Assembly: GCA_008638375.1 (NCBI GenBank)
Contig: CM018048.1
Location: 2,119,642 to 2,183,641 of the forward strand
Origin: Nyssa sinensis
Lineage: Eukaryota; Streptophyta; Magnoliopsida; Cornales; Nyssaceae
Direction: 5' to 3'
Length of the DNA: 64,000 nt
In this document: positions 47,896-58,362 of the stretch, in pieces
How positions within the stretch are numbered: position 1 is the stretch's first letter
Layout: each line of letters begins with the position of its first letter
Program-made: the position numbers and the translations under genes
Notes under the pieces: generated by a model
Databases searched by the model: none
Told to the model about the DNA's origin: nothing
Seen by the model: the letters and a program-made list of their open reading frames with translations, nothing else

Positions 47896-47985
47896 GGTCT
47901 GTACATTTAGATGGACCAGACATGAGGTCTGTACATTGAGATGGACCAGACATAAGGTTTGTATATTTAGATGAGAACACTTCAT
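47896..47985. repeat. 30-bp minisatellite, right block (3 units)
   Basis: Three further 30-bp units (47896-47925, 47926-47955, 47956-47985) continue the array of 43861-44040 in the same phase. The solo LTR entered exactly between units. Confidence 0.92.
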
Positions 47986-48010
47986 GGAATATTTGAAATG
48001 AAAAATTTCT

Positions 48011-49108
48011 TTATTGATAATACTTCCGTAAGTGTTCCATATTCCAAGGTCTGGGAACAGGTTTCCCATCCATGCTCTCTAACCAATAAGTGGTTGGTCT
48101 TACTGTTCTGGTGATTCTATAGGGGCCCTCCCAGTTGGGTGACAACTTTCCCATAGTGGGATCCTTGGTGTTCTGAAACACTCTTCTTAGAACAAGGTCT
48201 CCAACTTGGAAGCTGGCAGGTTTAAGCCCTAGTTTTGAGCTGCTAACCATCCTGTGCTGGTATGCTTCCATCCTGACCCCAGCTTACTCCCTTCTTTCTT
48301 CAAGCAAGTCCAAGTTTTCTACAAGTTGCTTGCTATTGGTCTCTTCGTCGAAAGCTTCAGTCCTTAGGATAGGCATGCCGATCTCAACAAGGATCATTGC
48401 TTCGGTGCCATAGGCGAGTGAAAAGGGAGTTTCTGATGTCGGAGTTCTCCTTGTTGTTTTGTAGGCCTAGAGTACTCCAGGGAGTTCTTCAACCCACTTT
48501 ACCTTAGCTCCCTCTAGTCTCTTCTTAAGAGCATCAAGGATTATTCGGTTAGTGACCTCTACTTGCCCATTAGCTTGGGGATGACCAGGTGAGGAGAAGT
48601 GTTGATTGATATTCAGGTCTTGGTAGAACTTTTTGAATGTCTTACCAGCAAACTGCGTGCCGTTTTCTGAGACGATCACGCGAGGTATGCCGAACTTACA
48701 GACTATATTCTTCCAAGTGAAACTTTTGACTTCCTTCTCTGTAATACGTGTTAGTGGCTCTGCTTCCGCCCATTTTGAGAAGTAGTCGATAGCTACCAAT
48801 AAATATTTCCTGTTCGGCGTGGCTTTAGGCAATGGACCTATGATGTCCATTCCCCATTGTGCAAAGGGCCATGGGCTTGTGATAGGGATGAGTTTATGAC
48901 GGGGTTGGTGTTGGTAGGGGGCAAACCTTTGGCATTTATCGCACTTCCGAGCGTATTCTTTTGCCTCCCTTAGCATTCCAGGCCAGTAGTAGCCCTGTGT
49001 TAGAGCTCGGTGCGCTATGGTTCTGCCCCCATTATGATTTCCACGTATTCCTTCATGAATTTCTGCTAGGACGTACTGAGACTCTTCTGAAGCCAGACAT
49101 TTTAACAA
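48011..49108 (-). pseudogene. Tat-type element integrase
   Basis: The minus strand from 49108 shows the zinc-binding domain 'HEGIRGNHNGGRTIAHRA', then 'YYWPGM', then 'CDKCQRF' (HHCC). The catalytic core follows: 'MDIIGPLPKA' (first Asp), 'VIVSENGTQFAGK', where the usual second Asp of SDNGTQF is Glu, and 'HPQANGQVEVTNR' with the final Glu. The core is open to about 48467. Another open piece at 48271-48011 is the C-terminal domain ('FQVGDLVLRRVFQN', 'LSPNWEGPYRI', ending 'WNMEHLRKYYQ'). A frame break lies between them. Confidence 0.9.
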
Positions 49109-49389
49109 TGGCTGAGTATAAAACCTTCAATAAAGCCTCACATTCATGACAAGGTACCGAGCTGCTCTGATTCGGAATTTTTTTGTCTTATTCTTGTCTT
49201 TTGAGAGCAGCCCTTCTTCTAGGTACTAGAGGATAGGGGTCATCTAGTTCTGAGGCTGTTCTGTAATTTGGGTGACCTGGACTTCTTTGATGCTAGGCCT
49301 CGACTGATGGGAGATTCTTAGTATTGAGTCCCCTTCTGACTTCCTATGGGATGTCATATTTGCCAAGGCATCAGCTCTGCAGTTTTGAC

Positions 49390-50443
49390 CCCTTTCTATT
49401 TTCTGGATTGAGAATGCTCAGAATGAGTGTTTCAATAAGTTGACCAGTTCTGGGTACTGAAGCATTCTTTCATCTTTGACAGCAAATTCTCCCTGAACTT
49501 GGCTGACCACTAATTGGGAGTCAGAAAAGACTTCGAGGTTCTGAGCCTCGCATTCTCGTGCTAGCTTCATCCCTAGGATAAGGGCCTCATATTCTACTTC
49601 ATTGTTGGAGGCTCTGAACCCTAGGCTAACTGCCCTTTCTGTTATGAGCCCATCAGGGGACTGCAATACCAATCTGACCCCAGCACCTCGGTCGGTGGAC
49701 GACCCATCAGTGTATAGCTGCTATGTCCCTAAATTTTCACAAAGTTGTGCTCTGTCCAGTAGTGCTGGGGTGAATTCAGCAACGAAGTCTACCAAAGCTT
49801 GTCCTTTAATTGAGATCCGTGGAACATAGGATATGTCAAACTCCACCAGTTCCACTGACCATTTGACTAATTGTCCTGATACCTCTCGCTTCCTCAATAC
49901 TGACTTCAAGGGATAAGCAGTTGGAATTTCTATGGGATGAGCATGAAAGTAGGGTTTGAGCTTCCGCGCAGATACTATAAGTGCAAGGGCCAGTTTTTCG
50001 ATCTCGGGGTACCTCTTCTCTGTGTCTAACAGTGCTCTGCTGACATAAAATATAGGCCTCTGCACGCCCCTGTCTTGCTTGACTAGTACAGAACTGACAA
50101 CGTTCTCGGAGACTGCAAGGTAGAGAAGTAGCTTTTCCCCTTGGATCGGCTTTCACAAGAGCTCAGTTGAAGCTAGGTACTCCTTCAGTTCCTGAAAGGA
50201 TTTTTCACATTCGTTAGTCCATTGTAGAGCTTTGTTACCTTTCAGAGCTTTGAAGAATGGTAGGCAACGATCAGTGGATTTGGAGATAAATCTACTCAGA
50301 GCTGCTATTCTGCCATTCATAGCCTGAATGTCTTTCTTGGTCCTTGGTGACTCTAGTCTGATCAGGGCCCCAATTTGGGTGGGGTATGCCTCTACACCTC
50401 TCTGAGAGACTATGTATCCCAAGAATTTTCCCCAAAGGTGCAT
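49390..50443 (-). pseudogene. Tat-type element RNase H region (RT-type plus extra domain)
   Basis: From 50443 down, the minus strand shows the RT thumb/RNase H start ('LGYIVSQRGVEAYPTQIGAL', 'NGRIAALSRFISKSTDRCLP') and then 'RPIFYVSRALLDTEKRYPEI' and 'ALVDFVAEFTPALL'. A second RNase H-like piece at 49672-49418 reads 'LGFRASNNEVEYEALILGMK', then 'FSDSQLVVSQVQGEF'. The second, archaeal/plant-like RNase H after the first is a Tat-lineage trait. Several frameshifts. Confidence 0.85.
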
Positions 50444-50449
50444 TTCGAG

Positions 50450-51067
50450 GGATTGAGCTTCATCTTGTACTGCCTCAAGATGTCAAACGTTTGAGCCAGG
50501 TGCTAGAGATGGCTGCTCTTCCGTAGGCTTTTGACCAACATATCATCAATATAGACTTCCATGGTACTGTCAATCAAGGGGCTGAACATCTTATTAACCA
50601 GACGCTGGTATGTGGCCCTAGCATTTTTTAGTCCAAACGGCATCACTCTATAGCAATGAGACCTCGTTCGGTTATGAATGATGTTTTCTCCTGATCAGGA
50701 GGGTGCATTTGTATTTGATTGCTGAATAGGCATCCATGAAGCTCATAAGTTTGTGCCCTGTAGTAGCATCGACTAATTGATCTATCCTTGGTAGAGGAAA
50801 GCTATCTTTGGGACAAGCCGTGTTGAGGTCTGTATAGTCGACGCAGACTCTCCACTTGCCATTCTTCTTTTTGACCAGAATAGTGTTAGCTAACCAATCA
50901 GGATAGAATACCTCTCGTATCATGTTGGCATCGAGCAGCCTTTGGACTTCATCGTTGATGATCTGGCGTCGCTCTGGAGCGAGTGGCCTTCTCTTCTGTC
51001 TTACTGGTGGATGGTCTGGATCCACCATCAGTTTGTGAGTGATGAGGTCTGGATCTATTCCTTCCAT
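50450..51067 (-). pseudogene. Tat-type element reverse transcriptase
   Basis: The minus strand from 51067 reads 'LITHKLMVDPDHPPVRQKRR', 'ANMIREVFYPDWLANTILVK', 'WRVCVDYTDLNTACPKDSFP' and 'HKLMSFMDAYSAIKYK'; the usual end of that block is SGYNQI. The catalytic motif EVYIDDMLVKS lies at about 50562-50530 and is intact, but a frameshift near 50690 separates it from the upstream half. Confidence 0.9.
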
Positions 51068-51418
51068 ATCCCTTGTTTCCTAAGAGAACACGGAGAGGTT
51101 TTCCTTCAAGAATTTGATCAACTCATCCTGCTCGGCAAGTGTCAAGTCGGGGCCTATCTACAAGTAGTGCCCTTGGTCTTCCGAGCTGACCAGGACTTTA
51201 ATAGGTTCCCCTATGGGCTTGGCCCTACTGTCGCTTCCTCTAGGGCTTAGTGGCTCGTCAATCCTAGAGGGACAGTCTTCTAGCTCGTGATAGCAGGAGT
51301 GGATTGGATCCCCACATTCACGAGTATGCAGTAATTGCTATTTGGAGGCCTTGACCTTGAGTGCGAGAGCATGGCATTATCTGGAGGTTGGTTGGCATCC
51401 TCTAATAGAGTAGACGAT

Positions 51419-51859
51419 CTAATCGTGGACGTACTTTAGGCATTGGTGAAGGGTTGATGTGACTGCTCCCATCTCGTATAGCCAAGGCCTCCCAATTATG
51501 ACATTGTAGGGGGATTTGGCATTCAGAACCATGTATTTAGTTATTGTGGTTTTCTGTCCGTTCCATTCTCCTACAGTGGTGGCAAGATCAATCCTTCCCA
51601 ATGGAGTGTTGAGATTCCCATCAAAACCTATCATGATTACACTAGTGGGTTTAATGTCACTGGGGTTGAGCTTCATCTGCTTGAAAGGGTCATAGAACAG
51701 AACGTTAGTCGAGCTCCTAGTGTCCACAAGGACTCTTCGGATCTCAAAGTTAGCAATTTTGAGGGAGATGACCAGGGCATTACTATGAGAACAATGTACC
51801 CCTACAAGGTCTTGATCCAAGAACTGGATTTCTGGTACAGGTTTTAACCTTTTTTTCAC
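51419..51859 (-). pseudogene. Tat-type element aspartic protease
   Basis: Open for 146 codons on the minus strand: 'DLVGVHCSHSNALVISLKIA', 'VLVDTRSSTNVLFYDPFKQM', then 'KYMVLNAKSPYNVIIGRPWL'. In active relatives the motif is VDGGSS or DTGSS; here the residue after Asp-Thr is Arg, which should disrupt the active-site loop. Gag lies upstream and RT downstream, as expected. Confidence 0.85.
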
Positions 51860-52099
51860 GTTAGAGATCTGTATGATGTTGGGAATAGCCTTGGCCTCCT
51901 GAGCATAACGTTTCCTTGATTTGTTGGAAGTCCCAGTTGTAGGGGAATTTGCGTGTAGGTCAAAGATTACTTGGTTGTTCTGTCATAGAGGCTCATTCCG
52001 TTCTTCCCTTTGTTCTTGTCTCTGGTCGGGCTTCCTCTGTTGGGGCCACTCATCACGGGGGTTCTGCCCTCCGTCCTACTTGATGAACTCTTGTAGTCG

Positions 52100-53149
52100 T
52101 CCTCTCTTGATTAGCTGCTCAATCTCGTGTTTGAGAGCCTTACAGGTGTTAGTTGTATGCCCGCGGTCTTTGTGAAAATCACAATACTTAGTTTGATCTC
52201 GGTAGTTGGGGTCGCCTTTCAAAGGTTCTAGCCATCTGAGGTTTTCTTGAGATCTTACTTGCTTTAGTATATTGTATGGAGAGGCATTCAGAGGAGTAAA
52301 ATTATTGAACTCTCTTAGCCCAAAATTATAGGAAGTCCTGGGTACCCCCCTTTTTTCTCAGCTTCTGGCTCTCTTCCTAGCCGAGCTAGGGTCCTTCCTA
52401 TGATCGTCTTTCCTCTGACTGTCTTTCTTCTGATCGTCTTTCTGGGCTTGTTCCTTAATTTTTCTAGAAGTGTCTTTGGCTTCCTCAAAGTTAATGTATT
52501 TCCTTGCTCGGTCCATGAGTGCTGCCATGTCCGCAAGGGTATTTTTTGTCAATGAGTCCCTAAAGCCTCCTTGTGCAAGGCCAGAAGCTAAAGTAGCTAC
52601 AAGGAAACTGGGGCTGCAGTCTGTAACTTCAGTGAGTTCGACGTTGAAACGTGCAATATACCCTCTAAGGGACTCTTCCTTTGTTTGCTTTATGTTCAAC
52701 AAGAATTCAGGACCCTTCCTCAACCTCCTACTGGTCATGAATCTGTCTAGGAATCTTCTACCGAGCTCATAGAAACTAGTAACTGAGTTCGACGGGAGGT
52801 GATGGAACTACTTCAAAGCACTGCCATTGAGGCTGGTCACTAATGTTTGGCATAAAAAGGCGTCAGAAGTGCCGTGTAGGGCCATGGTGTGCTGGTAGTG
52901 GGAGAGATGGTCCCCTAGATCCCCTGTCCCATCATAAGGGGTGGATTTTGGGACAACGAATTTCTTGGGTCTCTCCTCAGCCATGATAGCATTAGTGAAT
53001 GGGGTGGCAAACCTGCCGAGTAGCCTGGCCAATCGTCTTGTTCTGGGGGGTTTTGAGCACCCCTCATAACAACAGTGCGGTCCATTGATTCAGTAACTTC
53101 CTCTGCTCTTAGCGATCCCCTTGGCAGGATGGGCTGCTGTGAGTCAGGC
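52100..53149 (-). pseudogene. Tat-type element gag, main part
   Basis: The minus strand holds 'FVVPKSTPYDGTGDLGDHLS', 'HTMALHGTSDAFLCQTL' and 'SLNGSAL' (53032-52808). Then comes 'RKGPEFLLNIKQTKEESLRG' with 'FRDSLTKNTLADMAALMDRA' (52738-52358), typical of Retrotrans_gag. A CDFHKDRGHTTNTC zinc-knuckle-like block is near 52180-52135. The N-terminal part (57661 to 57163) is separated by solo LTR copy 2. Stops and frameshifts are present. Confidence 0.85.
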
Positions 53150-56100
53150 TGTAATATCCCGACCCGGGATATAGCATGTACACCGGGTTGGACCGGGCTA
53201 TAAAATGTAATCCCGAATTATAAGTCGTTATATGACATAAATAAAAGTGGATGCGTAATAGACTGTACTGTTTAATTACGATGCATAGGTACGAGAGGCA
53301 AACAGTTACGGGTGTCCGGGTGCCGTTGCACCGGAAGCCGAGTTTACTGAAAAACGTGCAAGTGAATGGCGACGCATAATTTTTTTTAAAGTAAATCTAA
53401 ATGATTATGAATATAAAAAAATATATATATATATATGTGTATACGGTCAGCTTATAATATATGTATATATTATAATCCAATGGAAGTAAAAGAAAAGAAA
53501 GAAAAAGAAAAGAAATGGGCAGGTGGCAATCTCAAGATTTCATGTAGTGCATGAGAGAGCAATATATATTACAAATGTGTATATTGTGTAACGTGACAGC
53601 CTTGATACCATGGGGGCAACTGAGTGATATATAATATTATATATATATATATTGTGAGGTGTAGCGTGGCAGCAAGAGTTGGTGGGTTTACGTGTGTTTG
53701 TGTAGTATTGGTGGCAACATGCGGTGCAAGTGTGTGTCATGTGGGGGGTGTTGAGTGAGCTGCATACAGCAGCCGTGTGTGTACAGGTGTGTGTGCGTGA
53801 GCTCCCATGTAACCAGGTGGCAAAGCCACCGCCCATATACTCGGTCAAGGTATGAAATTAGAGGAGCCGAACACGTATAGAGAATATCAAAGAGAAAAGC
53901 AAAGGAAAGAAAGGAGAATCGGTGCAGCAGGGGGGTATATGTATGCATATATCTCTGTGTTTGTGTAGCGGTGCGATGGGGGCTGATGATGGTGCAGCAG
54001 CAGGTGAAGAATTGATAGGAACAGGGGGATTGAAATACAGCATGAACTGCTGTTAGAAGGGCTGGATTTGATGCTCAAACTGGAGCTGATAGCAAAGTCC
54101 AGCAGATTTCATGGAACTCTTGAATGGGTGAATCAAGAGAGAAAAATATTATGTATATGTATATATATGCAGCAGTGTTAAGGGAACGCCCAGAAGCCTC
54201 CATATGCATATATATGTGGGCGTTAAACAGAGAGAGAGAGAGGAGGATTTTGAAGCAGCCGAAATTAATAATAGGGAGGAGCAGACCTTGATGCAGTGCA
54301 AATATGTCTACAATTAGTTTTATTTTATTGGAAGAACTGAGATGGATCGGAACAGGGGAAATTTGTATAGTGTATATATATGTACGTATGCTTGTGTAGC
54401 AGTTGACCGAGTGAGGAAGGAAGAAAGTAGAGCTGCATGAACTGTTGTTGCAAAATTTGCTGCGGCAGTGAGAATAGCAGCAGCGCTGCAGCAGGGTGTG
54501 GGGAAGATTGAGAGAGTCAGGCGGTAGCTGCTCGAACGGGCCATCAGACGGAGAGGGACCGTTGATGTTGGTCTCCGAGACGGCAACGCTTGAGCTGAAG
54601 GAGAAACGTGCTGACTGGGGAAATATTATGAAGTCTTAGTGCTGTCGTTAGTGTCGGTTTTGACTGATAAGAAAGAATTCAGCAAAGAAGTTGATGGAGT
54701 ATTGTTCCATTAGAGTACAGCAGATGTAGCGGCTGTACATAGGAAAAATCTGTAGCAGTTAAAGACTCTACAATAGTAAAAGATCAGGTAGAGAGTAGCA
54801 GCAGTGAGTGCGGGAGAAAGAAATGGGCAACAGGGACTGATTTATAAAATATGATGTAACAGATCGGGGAGAAATTGAGAGAGCTAGCCGAGACTGCCAC
54901 TGTCCAGCAATGGAGGTCTAGCAGTAGGTTACTGTCCGTGTTGTTACAATTTGGATAAGCTGTAAGGAATAATCGAGCTATAGCAGAAACGATGATGAGT
55001 TCTTAGGGACAATGAGTGTTGAAACTGCAGCAATTGGAGCTGCAATTGGAGCTGCTGCTGCAAACTGATACGGCAGTTAGGTAATAGCCGAGTAATCAGG
55101 TTTGATTTTCATAATGGGTCTTTATTCTGCTTCAAGTGTTTACCAAATGCAACAATATTTATAGATATGTATAGCCTCATAAGTTTATATTTTGCTGGAG
55201 TCAAGGCTCGGCTTATTCTTGTTGGTACATTGGCTGTATATTTCATTAGTCTTTATGCAGCCTCTATGTCACTATAAAGAATTTAACTTAGTTGGTAATA
55301 CTGCGAAGTTAGCCATGGATACTTGCTAGTGAGATAAATTGACAAAAAGGCTATAAATTAACCTTAAGTATTTACAGTTCAGTGAACAAATTAACGGAAA
55401 TCACAAAATAGCTGACTTTTAATAAATTCGAATCAGTCGGCCTTTTAAGGATATTTACAAACCAGTCGACCATTTGAAACAAAGTTTAAATTTAATTATT
55501 CTTTTAATAAATTAATTATATAAATACCTCAAGTTCTAAAATAAGTCAAACAGACTCCAAATGATACAAATAAATAATCAATTTGTATTATCTCGGACAT
55601 TCTAAGATCAATGGTGAGGTCCGTTTCACGAGACGGAGTCCCAAAAAATAAAATAACCGTAAAAGTGCAAAATGACCATTTTGCCCTTTTAAGTACAGAA
55701 GTCCAAATTGAATTCCGTGAAAGCCTAAACTGACTTTCTTCGGCATTCCGGACTCAATGGTAAAGTCTAAATAAGTATTAGAAATACTTATCATAGCAAG
55801 GCATAGAATTTGATGAATAGTATTATTCTAAAACGCATTTACTGATATATAGGGAACGCGACAGGAAAGAGGCAACCCGCAGGAGACTGATTTAGGAGGA
55901 ATGCATGATTAAAGGTAAGTAGATACCCTTTCTCTTCCATGTGGTGTTATCAAGCCAAGTTCATTCTTTTACTGCCAAACTTGTACTCCTGAGCGTATCT
56001 GATGTTATTGTCTCCACAATGTGATATTGTTCTATCTGGTGAACATTGATTTATTGTTGTACTATTGTTATCATGTTGAACCGTGCTTTGAAATGCCTAT

Positions 56101-57162
56101 TGTTATATTTCCATTGAAATGATGATATTCCATTTTTGTATACTTCTATGGAATCATTTATGATCATGAAATGTTTATGTATACTGGATTTGTGCTCAGT
56201 CACAATATCCATCCGATGCTTTTAAATACACTGAAGACCTTCGGGTCGAGTCCGTGAACGGACATGTGGCCATACACTGGAATGCACTGAAGGGGGTAAA
56301 CCAGGCCCCCAAGGACCGAGGGCATATCAAGCCCTGACACAGAACAAAAGCATCTCTTATATGATTGCTCAACTAAAATTGTTGAATTACATTGTTCTTG
56401 TGATTATCTTGTATTGCGAGATATTCCTTGATTGATTTATTGTGATCAATTATAATGGCAGTACTTTCTTGTTATTGTATTATTGTCGAGAATTCCAGGA
56501 CATTGTTATGCCATTCCTACTGATTACACATTGTGATCCCACTGTTCATTTACCACTGTTCACATGTTAAGAGTTTCATGTTGATGTTATGTCCCTTACT
56601 CCTAATTGTACATTGTGTTCTATTGTTTATTGGCCTTTATGGCAACTGTTCCCATTGGCTATTATAGCATCTTATTTTTATGATTGGCTATCATATTCTT
56701 ATTCTTGGATTCATATTCTTTTATGATCCTCGATACCAGTGTCGGAGATCTGTATTTACTTGCTGGGCTCTTGTAGCTCATTCCACCCTCCTCACCCCCA
56801 TTTCAGGTACTGATGCCGCGAGACCCCGGTAGGAGTCTAAAGACGTAGAAGGACATTTGAGGAAATGCATCAGTTTATGTTTTAGTTCTCCCATGTATTC
56901 ACCACCCTCGGGTGCTGGTCATGTTTGGTTCTTATTTTGTTTATGTAGAACCATATTATGTATTGTAAAGACTTTCGCTAACATTGTGTATTGAAAGACT
57001 TCCGCTGATGTATTATTACTGATAAGACTTCCGCTGTTATTGTTTTGAGGTTTTAGTACTTTGCATATTAGTACTATGATACAGGAATGAAAAAAGTAGG
57101 GACGGCCTTCGGGTCGGCCCCGCGACACGAGATCCGCATAGGGTGGATTTCGGGTCATGACA
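53150..57162 (+). mobile_element. Solo LTR (4013 bp), family S, copy 2
   Basis: Starts TGTAATATCCCGACCCG and ends TTTCGGGTCATGACA, with perfect caggc duplications (53145-53149 and 57163-57167). It is non-coding. The apparent frames at 53540-54586 arise from GCAGCAG, TATA and GTGTG low-complexity runs. It shares ends and internal stretches with copy 1 and has the same orientation. It interrupts gag of the Tat-type element. Confidence 0.85.
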
Positions 57163-57661
57163 CAGGCCATGCGACTTTAGGGCCTACAAGGGCAGGATGG
57201 CCTCGGCTCATTACTAGGGGGTTATTCTAATTCTTCTGGGCTGGTGGTGCAGGAGCCACTTGAGGTTGAGACTCCTGTGGTACAGGGTTCGCTTCTGAAG
57301 CCCCAAGAACTAGAACCCTAGTGGTGCTTCGATAATGGACCTCTGGGATGAAAGCTGGTACCTCTCTACCGGCGATTGCTGATGGCTGGGGATCTCCATG
57401 ATCATGAACAGTAGCAGTAGGTTGCGCCTCCTGAGTGACAGGCGGATTCTGAGGATTAGTTTCATGATTTTGGGTGAACATTACCAGAGCTCTGGACATA
57501 GCTAGAAGTTGTTCTTGCAGAAATTGGTTCTGCCGCTTGACTTCAGCAAGCTCTTATTGTACGGGATCATTCACTCGTCCTCTTCCTCGTCCGGCAGGCG
57601 GTTGAGGTTGAGGCTTCTGAGGATTTTGAGTATTGTTCCTTGGCCGGAGATTGGGAGCCAT
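57163..57661 (-). pseudogene. Tat-type element gag N-terminus
   Basis: A likely start codon lies at 57661, 80 bases inside the 5' LTR, with MAPNLRPRNN then Gln/Pro-rich sequence. A stop near 57557 precedes the open piece 57499-57227 (MSRALVMFTQNHETNPQNPP, then Pro/Gln-rich). It is low in complexity, as Tat gag N-termini often are. Confidence 0.65.
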
Positions 57662-57720
57662 AACCTTTTAGAAGAAGGAGAATGAGTTTTGGATCAGTAG
57701 AGCACTTGGTGATTGTTGTT

Positions 57721-57737
57721 TCCCATAGACGGCGCCA
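57721..57737 (-). other. Primer-binding site of the Tat-type element
   Basis: The minus strand reads tggcgccgtctatggga, starting three bases inside the 5' LTR end. TGGCGCC starts are usual for tRNA-primed plant gypsy elements; the exact tRNA is not named here. Confidence 0.75.
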
Positions 57738-57740
57738 AAC

Positions 57741-58362
57741 TGACTCTGCACTTTTTGGCCTACGTATGCTCTAAGCTCGGCTCCCTGAGGAACACTCAAA
57801 AAAGAAGATCAGAGAACCACCGGGTTGGCTCCGGCAGTAGCTGCTCCGTTGCTTAAGTCAATAAATTGAATTGAAAGACTGTAATGAAAGCCAAGTAATG
57901 AGCATGAAAATAGAGCGTACCTTTAGGGTTTAATTTATAGGTTATGGCTTTCCTAAGTTGATTAGGATTTGGAGCCATGAAAGTAGGAATTCGATTATCG
58001 GAGATAGCAGTTACCTTGTTAGACATTGTATCACAATAGAGATAAACATGTGTGGCAGTTTCCTTGTAAAAGACTGTTTCCTTATTCTCTGTTCGACAGA
58101 TGTTAAGGTGATCATGAGTTCTGGAGTGTTACTTTGGAATTCTGTGTTCAATCCCGTGAGCTCTGCTTGAATGTGGATCTGTTTTGGAGGAATGTGCTCG
58201 GCCCCTTCAGACCTGTAGGTCTGACCTGAATGGTCGAGCGCGAGCTGTGCTGGCCAAGCGCGAGCTGAACTGGCCGAGCTTGGGCTGAACTGGCCGAACA
58301 TAGGCTGAACTGTAGATACACGTGTCAAGTGATGATTGGTCTTGCCATTTTGTGGTATATCA
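57741..58362 (-). repeat. Tat-type element 5' LTR
   Basis: 622 bp, 'tgactctgcac' to 'ggtatatca' on the plus strand; partner of 40300-40901. Flanked outside by aatgg and inside by the primer-binding site. Confidence 0.95.

Larger units (their letters stand above)
40300..58362 (-). mobile_element. Ty3-gypsy LTR retrotransposon, Tat-type, with two nested solo LTRs
   Basis: The element lies on the minus strand, flanked by perfect aatgg duplications (40295-40299 and 58363-58367). LTRs are 40300-40901 and 57741-58362, both TG...CA. Minus-strand order is 5' LTR, primer-binding site (tggcgccgtctatggga), gag, protease, RT, RNase H, integrase, minisatellite, long 3' region with an antisense gene, polypurine tract, 3' LTR. 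Removing the two solo LTRs (44041-47890, 53150-57162) leaves about 10.2 kb. The Tat assignment rests on gag/pol sequence, the primer-binding-site type and the long 3' region with an antisense gene. Coding frames are broken. Confidence 0.93.

Noticed and set aside
53540..54586. Several overlapping minus-strand frames rich in His, Thr, Ser and Ala
   Set aside because: They come from GTGTG, TATA and GCAGCAG low-complexity runs inside a non-coding solo LTR.
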